The notes under the pieces: generated by a model
Database searches by the model: none
Told to the model about the DNA's origin: nothing
Seen by the model: the letters and a program-made list of their open reading frames with translations, nothing else
Shown: piece by piece, positions 1-6,155 of the stretch
How positions within the stretch are numbered: the stretch's first letter is position 1
Layout: every line of letters starts with the position of its first letter
NCBI GenBank assembly: GCA_036824245.1
Contig: DAITAO010000110.1
Location: 1 to 8,265, forward strand
Length of the DNA: 8,265 nucleotides
Origin: JACVRM01 sp036824245
GTDB taxonomy: Bacteria; Actinomycetota; Thermoleophilia; Gaiellales; Gaiellaceae
Direction of reading: 5' to 3'
Program-made: the position numbers and the translations under genes

Positions 1-202
1 GTGAGAGGCGCTCGTGCGGCCCGCCGCGGGGCCGCGGACTGCGCCGGCGGGCCGATGGGCGCTGAGGTCCAGGCTCGCCGTCAACGGCGACGAGAGCGGG
101 CTCGAGCGGCTTCGGCTCCGAGCGGACCGCCCACCAGACGACCGCGACCAGATACAGGATCGGCAGCTTCAGAATGAGCATCATGAAGACCAGCTCGACC
201 AC
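1..202 (-). CDS. Small membrane protein with basic proline-rich tail (3' end beyond window)
   Basis: The open frame starts at a GTG (202-200) and runs off the left edge, so 67 codons are visible. Residues about 3-24 form one hydrophobic segment (VELVFMMLILKLPILYLV..VVWWAVR) followed directly by SEPKPLEPA and then a Pro/Arg-rich basic stretch. This suggests a single-pass membrane protein with a basic cytoplasmic tail. I recall similar hypothetical proteins in Thermoleophilia but no assigned function. I chose GTG 202 over the ATG pair at 184/181 because the latter would cut into the hydrophobic segment, and because TAGACT lies 8 nt upstream of the GTG, the geometry expected for a leaderless mRNA. 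The frame is closed upstream by a TGA at 244-242. There is no convincing Shine-Dalgarno. It is divergent from the acetyltransferase gene. Confidence 0.6.
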   Translation of the reverse strand, partial: MVELVFMMLILKLPILYLVAVVWWAVRSEPKPLEPALVAVDGEPGPQRPSARRRSPRPRGGPHERLS

Positions 203-220
203 GTCGCCGAAGTCTACGAC
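203..220 (-). promoter_or_regulatory. Candidate -10 element of a leaderless promoter (left gene)
   Basis: Read on the minus strand, GTCGTAGACT (220-211) is followed by 8 nt and then the GTG at 202. TAGACT fits the actinobacterial TANNNT -10 pattern, and the spacing would put the transcription start at or next to the GTG. No good -35 is visible. The same ten bases with the same spacing precede the divergent GNAT gene. Part of the match could be coincidental, because this stretch is also open in the gene's frame upstream of the chosen start. Confidence 0.4.
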
Positions 221-388
221 AGCAAGCCAAATCAGGCTGGGTCACCAAAAGAGACGAGTCGGATAACCTCGTTCGAGGGATGCTGACCGGAGTAAACAAC
301 GTCGATTCAGCGAGCGACTCCTTCCACAAGGGCGCGTGGGGGGCCGCACGAGCAGCCACACGCGGTCGGACCTGGAAGAGTCGGTCAT

Positions 389-418
389 AAGAGGCGGCTC
401 CGGTGCGAGCCGCCTCTT
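389..418. repeat. Perfect 12-bp inverted repeat (hairpin, terminator or operator)
   Basis: AAGAGGCGGCTC (389-400) and GAGCCGCCTCTT (407-418) are exact reverse complements separated by a 6-nt loop, CGGTGC. The stem is GC-rich but is not followed by a T-run on either strand, so a classical rho-independent terminator is not certain; GC-rich actinobacteria do use stems without U-tracts. It lies between two divergent genes and just upstream of the candidate -10 at 431-436, so it could also be a dyad operator. It contains GTG 403 in its loop, which argues against using that codon as the start of the GNAT gene. The rest of 203-388 shows no gene I can support. Confidence 0.6.
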
Positions 419-426
419 CACTTTGG

Positions 427-436
427 GTCGTAGACT
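427..436 (+). promoter_or_regulatory. Candidate -10 element of a leaderless promoter (GNAT gene)
   Basis: GTCGTAGACT ends at 436 and is followed by 8 nt and GTG 445. TAGACT matches TANNNT. No Shine-Dalgarno sequence is visible before the GTG and no clear -35 is seen at 17-18 bp, a pattern typical of leaderless actinobacterial transcripts. It is identical in sequence and spacing to the element before the divergent gene at 202. Confidence 0.45.
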
Positions 437-444
437 CGCACGCC

Positions 445-1011
445 GTGCCACGCCCCCGCGACGACCGGATCAAGCTGCGCGGAAAGCACGTCGTGCTGAG
501 GGCCTTTCAGGCTGAGGAGGCCGCGTTCGTCCTGGGTGCGTGGATGTCGGCCTCCGTGCCCGCACGTGCGGCAGCCGACCGAGCCCGAATGCGACGTGCC
601 ATGCGGCGTCGCATCGAGCGCTCTGGCCGCTTCACGGACGGCTGGCTCGACCTCGCCATCGAGGCGGAGGGTGATCTCGTGGGTGAGATCGGCGCCCGGC
701 GCCCTAGGGGCGGGTTGCCACCGGGCGTCTTCGAGCTCGGCATTGAGATCTGGAACGAGTCGCTCCGTGGCCGAGGCTACGGCTCTGAGGCGGTCAGGCT
801 GCTCACGTCGTACCTGTTCGAGACCCATGACGCGGCGCGCGTCCAGGCGTCCACGGCGCTCTGGAACGCTGCCATGCGGCGCGTCTTCGCGAAGCTCGGC
901 TTCACCGAAGAGGGCATCCTGCGCGGCTTCATGCCCACGCAGGAGGGCTCGCGCGACGACTACGTCATGTACGGCGTAACGGCGGGCGAGTGGCGCCCGA
1001 GGCGCAAGTAA
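445..1011 (+). CDS. GNAT-family N-acetyltransferase, RimJ/RimL type
   Basis: Predicted cytoplasmic acetyl-CoA-dependent N-acyltransferase of 188 residues, the usual size for this family. It begins with the typical beta-1 segment (LRGKHVVLRAF, about residues 11-21). The acetyl-CoA pyrophosphate-binding motif A is RGRGYGSEA (108-116), preceded by the strand ELGIEIW. It is followed by the RimJ/RimL-type segment STALWNAAMRRVFAKLGFTEEGILRG (136-161) and a C-terminal DYVMYGV strand. The acceptor, whether a protein N-terminus, an antibiotic or a small amine, cannot be told from sequence. The frame is also open from GTG 403, but that codon sits in the loop of a hairpin, so GTG 445 is preferred. Its 3' end faces the UreH-like gene across 25 nt with no hairpin between them. 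Confidence 0.88.
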   Translation: MPRPRDDRIKLRGKHVVLRAFQAEEAAFVLGAWMSASVPARAAADRARMRRAMRRRIERSGRFTDGWLDLAIEAEGDLVGEIGARRPRGGLPPGVFELGIEIWNESLRGRGYGSEAVRLLTSYLFETHDAARVQASTALWNAAMRRVFAKLGFTEEGILRGFMPTQEGSRDDYVMYGVTAGEWRPRRK

Positions 1012-1036
1012 CAGTCTGTTGCAAAGCCCGGTCAGA

Positions 1037-1786
1037 TCAGAAGAGATACGGCATGACCTCGAAGGCGCCGAGCGCGTACCAGCAGCCGAAGGCGAGGCTC
1101 GCCAATCCCAGCACGGGTGCAACGCGGTTCCACGCGCCTCGTACTGGGCGACTCGCGAGGGTCAGGCCATAGCCGGTAGTCAGCAGTGTCATCGACACGG
1201 CCGTGAAGACCGCAAGGAGCGTCAGCGCCACGACGGCCAGGGCGGTCGACTCGACGGCCGCGACGATCAGGATGCCGACGCCTGCACTGCCGCCGATGCC
1301 GTGCATGAGGCCGATGCCGAAGGCCTGCAACGGCGACCGCCCGCGACTCATGTGTTTGTGCTCGTGGGCCGGTGACGCTTCGTGTGAGTGCAGGTGCGCA
1401 TGCGGCTCGCCGTCGTGCTCGTGCGCGTGGACGTGGAACGCGCCGCGCCGCCAGCGGATGAGCAGCCAGACGGCCAGTGCGACGATCAGCAGCCCGATGG
1501 CCGCCTCGGCGCCTCTCTGCAGCACGTCGGGGAGGTAAGCCTCGAAGAGCACAATAGGCAACCCGAATACGAAGAGCGTGACCGCGTGCCCGGCGCCCCA
1601 CGCAAGCCCGAGCCTGCGGGCATGCCTCGCCGTCCGCTCCTTGCCGGTCGCGATCAAGGTCGTGACCGCTGCGATGTGGTCGGGGTCGGTGGCGTGGCGG
1701 AGTCCGAGCAGGACGGCGACGAGGCTCACCAGCAGCAGGCCGGTGCCGTCGGAGACGCCGGCGATGTACTCGTCGAGGCCGAACAT
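1037..1786 (-). CDS. UreH/NiCoT-like metal permease with His-rich loop
   Basis: A 249-residue polytopic membrane protein. Near the start it has RHATDPDH (30-37), which fits the HX4DH signature of the NiCoT nickel/cobalt transporter family (H31, D36, H37). Other polar residues in hydrophobic segments are H67 (GAGHAVTLF) and H162 (GLMHGIGGSAG), as in UreH-type relatives. A loop at 118-145 carries 11 histidines in 28 residues, likely a metal-collecting loop. The NiCoT family imports Ni(II)/Co(II), but many UreH-like members are untested, so direction and metal are open. The start is firm: AGGAGGT (1798-1792) lies 5 nt before ATG 1786. It is the last gene of the minus-strand block, 82 nt after the NicO gene; that gap could hold a separate promoter, though I see no clear -10 in it. 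Confidence 0.85.
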   Translation of the reverse strand: MFGLDEYIAGVSDGTGLLLVSLVAVLLGLRHATDPDHIAAVTTLIATGKERTARHARRLGLAWGAGHAVTLFVFGLPIVLFEAYLPDVLQRGAEAAIGLLIVALAVWLLIRWRRGAFHVHAHEHDGEPHAHLHSHEASPAHEHKHMSRGRSPLQAFGIGLMHGIGGSAGVGILIVAAVESTALAVVALTLLAVFTAVSMTLLTTGYGLTLASRPVRGAWNRVAPVLGLASLAFGCWYALGAFEVMPYLF

Positions 1787-1868
1787 CTAGAACCTCCTCG
1801 TCATGGGGCGATCGGGGCACATCGGCCCTTGTTCGCCTCGCTCGGCGGACCGGTTCGAACTCGGACGT

Positions 1869-3278
1869 CTAGAGAACATTCGGCACCGCGCGGGCGGTCA
1901 TGGCGACCCCGGCGACCAGGATCACGAAGGCACTGAATGCGGGCAGTAGCCGCATGAGGGGTCCGTCGAGGCTCGCTCGCTGGAAGGCGCGACGCGCCAG
2001 CAGCGCCACGAGGCCGATGGCCGTGATCGTGGCGGCGAGGCCGAGGCTGAAGGCGACGATCAGCAGCAATCCGAGAGCCACCTTGTGCAGCGAGATGGCG
2101 GCAAGGAGGACGACGAGCGCCGAGGGACACGGCAGCAGGCCCCCCGAGATGCCTACGCCGACGAGGCCGCGCCAGCCCGGTTCGTCAGGCACGTGCGAGT
2201 GGCCGTGGCCGTGGCCGTAACCGTGCTCGTGATCGTGGTGATGGTCGTCGTGATGGTGGTGGTCGTGGTGGTGGTGCTGCTCGCCGTGGGTGTGCTGCCG
2301 CCGTTGGCGCCACCGCGCTCTCAGCACGGAGGCACCGATAGCGACTACGAGCACACCGGAGACGAGCCCCAGCCAGGGGTAGAGCTGCTCGGGGACGATG
2401 AACTGGGAGAGCGCCAGCGTGACGACACCCAGCGTGAAGACCCCGATCGTATGCGTAATCGTCACGATTCCCCCGAGTGCGAACGCGTGGCGAGGCGCGC
2501 CGCGGCTGCCGACGAGGTAAGCGGCCACGATCGCCTTGCCGTGCCCAGGTGAAAGCGCGTGGGCGGCGCCCCAGAAGAGCGCGATGGCCAGCGCGGCAAG
2601 CAGACCGAGCGGGCCGAAGTCCCGCTCGACGAGCCCGGCGAAGCCGTCGTCGTCGGTGCGGTCGGAGCCCGCGGCGACGCCGCCGGTGAGCGTCGGCCTG
2701 CCGGCGCCCGGCGGGCCCGGCTCGACCACGGCGGAGGCGAAGGAGACCTCGAGCGGGCTCGCGAGGAGGTCATCGGGATAGCTGCGCAGCCGGTCGCTCA
2801 GGCTCCGCGACGCAACCGAGGGGCGGGAGACCCGTGCTCCTCCCGAGGAACGTATGACGACCTCGCGCCAGCCGATGCGGCTCGCGTAGTTGCGGTCGCG
2901 GAGCGTCACATGTGCGCGTCCATCCAGGCGCGAAGCCTCGTAGAGCACCTCGAGGCGCAGCGTGCGCAGCCCGCCTGCGCCTTTGGGGAAGCGCAGCGAC
3001 CGCGTCACGGGGCGCAGAACGCTGCGCCGGCCGTCCACGCGCAACTCGAGGCCGCGAGATATGCGGTCGGCGTACGCGCGGCCGTGGACGCCTGCCCTGC
3101 GTGCCTGGAAGGCAGGGATCTCCGCCATGTCGAGCACGTAGAGCACGTAGAGGCGGTCGCCGGCCGCAACGAGCTCGCTGTAGCGGTTGACGGTGAAGTT
3201 GCCGAGCGGGTGCGCGGCCGCGCTCGCAGGCGCGGCGAGCGCCGCCAGGGCGGCGGCCAGAGCGAGCAGCCTCTTCAT
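1869..3278 (-). CDS. NicO-family nickel/cobalt permease with extracytoplasmic N-terminal domain
   Basis: A 469-residue protein. Residues 1-20 form a signal peptide ending Ala-Ser-Ala; the next residues are A21-A22-H23 and then PLGNFTVN, a conserved start of this protein class. Residues about 24-215 form an extracytoplasmic domain of beta-rich appearance. From about 222 on it is a NicO (RcnA-like) membrane domain with the two family signatures HALSPGHGK (240-248) and GGLLPCPSA (379-387), plus THT at 275-277. Between them, 329-362 has 19 histidines in 34 residues, with Asp and Gly. RcnA is a Ni/Co exporter, but members with this N-terminal domain are mostly uncharacterised, so transport direction is uncertain. 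Its ATG overlaps the TGA of the TPR gene by 4 nt (ATGA), which implies translational coupling and a shared job. Confidence 0.9.
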   Translation of the reverse strand: MKRLLALAAALAALAAPASAAAHPLGNFTVNRYSELVAAGDRLYVLYVLDMAEIPAFQARRAGVHGRAYADRISRGLELRVDGRRSVLRPVTRSLRFPKGAGGLRTLRLEVLYEASRLDGRAHVTLRDRNYASRIGWREVVIRSSGGARVSRPSVASRSLSDRLRSYPDDLLASPLEVSFASAVVEPGPPGAGRPTLTGGVAAGSDRTDDDGFAGLVERDFGPLGLLAALAIALFWGAAHALSPGHGKAIVAAYLVGSRGAPRHAFALGGIVTITHTIGVFTLGVVTLALSQFIVPEQLYPWLGLVSGVLVVAIGASVLRARWRQRRQHTHGEQHHHHDHHHHDDHHHDHEHGYGHGHGHSHVPDEPGWRGLVGVGISGGLLPCPSALVVLLAAISLHKVALGLLLIVAFSLGLAATITAIGLVALLARRAFQRASLDGPLMRLLPAFSAFVILVAGVAMTARAVPNVL

Positions 3279-4558
3279 GCCGCGAGTCTCCTGGCCAAGG
3301 GGGCCCAGCGTAGGGAAAAGTGCGGATTGAGGACGAGCGCGCGGCGGAACCACGTGCGCCCGGCCTGCTCGTTGCCGAGGCACCGCTCGATCATGCCGCG
3401 GTGGAAGAATTTGGCGGCGTCGCGCGTGCCCAGTCGGAGTGAGCGCTGGGACAAGCGCAGCGCCTCGGCGCAGCGCCCGTTTCGTGCGAGAGCCCAGGCC
3501 AGCACGTCGTCCCCTTCGATACTTGGGCGCCCCGAGTAGGCACGCCGAGCAAGCGCGAGCGCGTGTCGCAGGCGGAGGCCTCGGTCGACGTAGAACTGGG
3601 CGATCTCGAGGTCGCCGCGCACGCCGTTCGCGCGCAGCAGCCGCTCCACGGCGCCGACCAGCGCGTACTGCTCGCGCGCTTGTGCATGCATGCCGCCGGC
3701 CCACAGGACGTCGCCGAGAGTCGCCGCGAACTGTGGAAGCGGAACGGACTCGAGCGCGCGGCGCGCGAGGGACGCGGCGCGTCCGTGGCGCCCGCGTGCC
3801 GCCTCGACCTGGGCGAGCGCGTCGAGCGCGAAGACGTAGCCGGGGAGGGCCGACAGCGCCGTGCGGTACTCGCGTGCGGCAGCGCGCAGCCTCCCGGAGC
3901 CGAAGTAGAGCTTGCCGAGCTCCACACGCGTCCAGGCAGCCGGCTCGGGCCTGCCCGCAGCGCCGGCCACCGCCAGACGCATGGCCTCGACGGCACCGTC
4001 GCGGTTGCCGAGCAGCTCCCGGGCGTACGCGACCCGCGCGTACGCAGCCACACCCGGCTCCTCGCGCACGAGCGCGTCGAAGGTTCGGAACGCCGCGTCG
4101 TAGCGGCCGAGCTCGAGCAGCGCGTCGCCGACGGCGGCGTACGGCTCCGCCCGGTCGGGAGCAAGCGCGCGGGCGCGCTGTCCGAGGGCGAGCGCTCGGC
4201 GAAAGTCGTGGCGTGAGAGCGCGAGCGATGCAAGGCCGATGGTGGCCTCCGCGCTGCGCGGCTCGAGCTCGAGCGCGCGTTTCAGGACGCCCTCCGCCTT
4301 CGAGAGGAAGGCCGGATCAGCCGTCTCGCGTGCCCGCTCTTCATAGGCGAGCCCGAGCGAGGCGAGGGCTCTTGCGTCCTCCGGGTTTGCCCGCACCCGG
4401 GCCTGCAACGCGGCCAGAGCGTCGGTCGGCCCGCTGATCCCTGCGGCCGCCGCAGACGGCTCGGCGGCGTCCCGCGCTTCACGCAGAACGCCGCCGAGCA
4501 GCAGGACGGCGGCGGCCAGCGCCGCCGCCGTCACTGCGATTGCCGTCCGGCTCCGCAC
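3275..4558 (-). CDS. Membrane-anchored tetratricopeptide-repeat protein
   Basis: A 427-residue protein. The N-terminus (RSRTAIAVTAAALAAAVLLLGGVL) is a single membrane anchor or uncleaved signal, followed by an Ala-rich linker to about 45. The rest is a run of helical TPR units: clear ones are near 62-100, 102-135, 136-169, 207-241, 242-275 and 350-415, with recognisable W/L-G-Y-A-F-A-P spacing such as PDRAEPYAAVGDALLELGRY. TPR arrays bind other proteins, so a scaffold or assembly role outside the membrane is likely; no catalytic motif is seen. The GTG start lies 4 nt after the DUF4331 stop codon and the end overlaps the NicO start, so the three are probably one mRNA. The purine-rich TAAGGA is only 1 nt from the GTG, an unusually short spacing, but the next in-frame GTG would remove the basic N-terminus. 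Confidence 0.88.
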   Translation of the reverse strand: MRSRTAIAVTAAALAAAVLLLGGVLREARDAAEPSAAAAGISGPTDALAALQARVRANPEDARALASLGLAYEERARETADPAFLSKAEGVLKRALELEPRSAEATIGLASLALSRHDFRRALALGQRARALAPDRAEPYAAVGDALLELGRYDAAFRTFDALVREEPGVAAYARVAYARELLGNRDGAVEAMRLAVAGAAGRPEPAAWTRVELGKLYFGSGRLRAAAREYRTALSALPGYVFALDALAQVEAARGRHGRAASLARRALESVPLPQFAATLGDVLWAGGMHAQAREQYALVGAVERLLRANGVRGDLEIAQFYVDRGLRLRHALALARRAYSGRPSIEGDDVLAWALARNGRCAEALRLSQRSLRLGTRDAAKFFHRGMIERCLGNEQAGRTWFRRALVLNPHFSLRWAPLARRLAA

Positions 4559-4562
4559 GTCC

Positions 4563-6032
4563 TTACGGGTTGATGTGCGGGGTCGGAGCGCGATCCCGGC
4601 CGTCGGCCGGCGCCGCGATGAACGGGAAGCCGGTCGTCAACGCCGCATCGTCGACGTTGACCCCGTCACCGGCCTTGACCGCGATGTACGTCGGGCCGCC
4701 GACGAGCCGCACCGCGATGTCGGTCACGTCGTCACGCGGTCGCCGACCGTTCGGCCAGCCTGCGTTATCGCCTGCCAGCACCGTCAGCCGCTTCTGGTCG
4801 GCGAGCGCCTTCGGCGGGACGGTCAGGTTGAGCCGCAGCAACTCGGAGTAGCCCGGGTCGCCGGGGCTGTACTTCAGCAGCGCGTTGACCAGGTCCGTGC
4901 GGCCGTTCTTCGCGGCCGGAGCGCCGAAGACCAGCTCGAGCGCCAGCGCCAGGCGTGGATTGAGGTAGTAGTCCACGAACTGGAACTCCTGCTCGGGCTG
5001 TGTGGCATTCCACTTGTCCTTGTCCCGCGTGCCGATGATCACCTCGTTGATCAGGGGATTCGCCAGCCGCTGGACCTGGACGAAGTTGGACGACAGGCCC
5101 GGGAACGACAGGACCTGGATGTTCGGCCTGCTCGTGTACGCGTAGCCACCGAGGACCGGCTGCGAGGTGGCAGTCGTGCTCTTGCCGTCGACTGTCAGCC
5201 AGCTCGCCGGCAGCTCGATGGCGATCGTGTGCACGTTGAAGCCGGACAGCATGTCCACCCCGAACGGGTTGGCGTTGTCTGCGGCGTCCTCCGCGTCGCT
5301 CAGCAGGGGCACTGCGCGCCGGAAGTTGAGCGTGTCGAAGAGCCCGCCGAGATCGATGTAGAACGGATCCTGACGCTGCCCCGCGAACACCCGCACGCCG
5401 TCTCCGAGGTTGTAGACGCCCTGCGCGGCGAGAGCCGCGTAGTTGGGCATCGTCTTCGGGCCGACGTTGGAGGGCACGGCGATCAAGTCACTTCCGACCG
5501 TCCGCGACCGCTGCGAATGGCCCGGGCCGCGGGATGTCACGGACACCGAGTACTTCTGGCGCAGGCCGAAGCCCTCGGAGCCGGGACCGTCGAGCGACGT
5601 GATGGCCGGCAGACCCGCCGCCGGGATGTTGCCCAGGTACGAGAGCGGCAGGCCGAGTGCGTCTACGACACCGCGAATCTCGTTCCGGAACCGGAAGTCG
5701 ATCTTGATGTCGCTTCGCCCGTCCTTGTTGTTGTCGATGCCGAACGAGTAGCGGACGTTCGGGTCGAAGTTGTAGTAGTTCGGCCCCGAACTCGGCTCTT
5801 CGCCGGGCTCGACGTCCATGATCAGGACGACCTTGTCCGCGTTCCCCGCCTCGTAGCTGCGGAACATGAAGAAATCCGTGATGTCCGCAGCCGGGTCGAG
5901 CGAGATCAGCGGTGCCTCGCGATGGCTGGCGGCGCCGGCCGCCTCAGGACCAGCCCCGCGAACGAGCCCGGCCACGAGCGCGAGAGCGCCGGCAGCGAGC
6001 ACGAGCGTGCTGACCAGTAGCCTCCTCCTCAT
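4563..6032 (-). CDS. Secreted DUF4331 protein
   Basis: A 489-residue protein of the DUF4331 family, near full length. The N-terminus is basic (MRRRLL) with a hydrophobic core to about 24 and an AGA motif at 32-34, consistent with export. Family landmarks follow in order: SHREAPLISLDPAADITDFF (36-55), NYYNFDPNVRYSFGIDNNKDG, a central FAGQRQDPFYIDL segment, NVHTIAIELP, RLANPLINEVIIGTRDKDKWN, LLRLNLTVPP and, near the end, PNGRRPRDDVTDI (427-439). No enzymatic function is established for the family as far as I know. Charged Asp/His-rich motifs and the linked permease genes make metal binding a reasonable guess. The start is supported by AGAGGAG (6043-6037) 4 nt before ATG 6032. It is first in the minus-strand block and faces the L,D-transpeptidase gene across about 120 nt. 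Confidence 0.9.
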   Translation of the reverse strand: MRRRLLVSTLVLAAGALALVAGLVRGAGPEAAGAASHREAPLISLDPAADITDFFMFRSYEAGNADKVVLIMDVEPGEEPSSGPNYYNFDPNVRYSFGIDNNKDGRSDIKIDFRFRNEIRGVVDALGLPLSYLGNIPAAGLPAITSLDGPGSEGFGLRQKYSVSVTSRGPGHSQRSRTVGSDLIAVPSNVGPKTMPNYAALAAQGVYNLGDGVRVFAGQRQDPFYIDLGGLFDTLNFRRAVPLLSDAEDAADNANPFGVDMLSGFNVHTIAIELPASWLTVDGKSTTATSQPVLGGYAYTSRPNIQVLSFPGLSSNFVQVQRLANPLINEVIIGTRDKDKWNATQPEQEFQFVDYYLNPRLALALELVFGAPAAKNGRTDLVNALLKYSPGDPGYSELLRLNLTVPPKALADQKRLTVLAGDNAGWPNGRRPRDDVTDIAVRLVGGPTYIAVKAGDGVNVDDAALTTGFPFIAAPADGRDRAPTPHINP

Positions 6033-6049
6033 TCCACTCCTCTCTGCTT

Positions 6050-6060
6050 CGTAGGGGATG
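6050..6060. promoter_or_regulatory. Second copy of the CGTAGGGG half-site
   Basis: CGTAGGGGATG repeats one arm of the near-palindrome at 6103-6124 (CGTAGGGGGCATG) in the same orientation, 61 bp away. It falls in the presumed 5' leader of DUF4331, just upstream of its Shine-Dalgarno. It has no opposing C-tract, so it would be a half-site only. Chance cannot be excluded. Confidence 0.3.
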
Positions 6061-6102
6061 AGACGCGCGTTGTTCGCCCGCGCCGAGGAGCCGGTTCGAC
6101 TG

Positions 6103-6124
6103 CTATCCCCCGTAGGGGGCATGG
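6103..6124. promoter_or_regulatory. Operator-like near-palindrome (CsoR/RcnR type), upstream of DUF4331
   Basis: CCCCC (6107-6111), GTA, GGGGG (6115-6119), flanked by CTAT on the left and CATGG on the right. On the minus strand the core reads CCCCCTACGGGGGATAG. This resembles, from memory, the operators of the CsoR family of metal-sensing repressors, in which C and G tracts around a short centre are flanked by A/T-rich ends: copper-type CsoR sites with a CCC-TACG-GGGG core, and the nickel/cobalt RcnR TACT-G6-N-AGTA site. It lies 72-90 bp upstream of DUF4331 and about 32 bp upstream of the divergent L,D-transpeptidase start, so it could act on either. No regulator gene of this family is in the window. 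I could not identify the matching -10/-35. Confidence 0.45.
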
Positions 6125-6155
6125 AGCCGGGTAATGGCTCGCCGATGCCCTGTGG

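Noticed and set aside
403..444. GTG 403 as start of the acetyltransferase.
   Set aside because: It lies in the loop of the inverted repeat and adds 14 residues without family similarity; GTG 445 has a -10 at the right distance.
242..451. A 69-codon minus-strand frame through the inverted repeat, with an internal ATG right after the stem.
   Set aside because: Arg/Ser/Leu-rich composition typical of off-frame GC-rich DNA, no domain, no hydrophobic pattern, and it would read through a 12-bp hairpin.
1806..1828. Possible stem GGGCGAT / ATCGGCCC between the NicO and UreH-like genes.
   Set aside because: Needs a bulge, is short and has no T-run on the minus strand, so it is not convincing as a terminator.
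1849..1866. GGTTCGAAC resembling a tRNA T-loop.
   Set aside because: The flanking bases do not form a 5-bp T-stem and there is no acceptor or anticodon arm nearby; a similar GGTTCGA at 6093 shows the word is common here.
2085..2552. Long plus-strand frame with a valine-rich run opposite the NicO gene.
   Set aside because: The Val-rich run is the complement of the His/Asp repeat codons; the minus-strand frame carries all NicO signatures.
4575..6020. A 481-codon plus-strand frame opposite DUF4331.
   Set aside because: Its composition (Arg/Val/Asp/Glu-rich) mirrors the minus-strand gene, has no domains, and DUF4331 motifs fill the opposite strand end to end.
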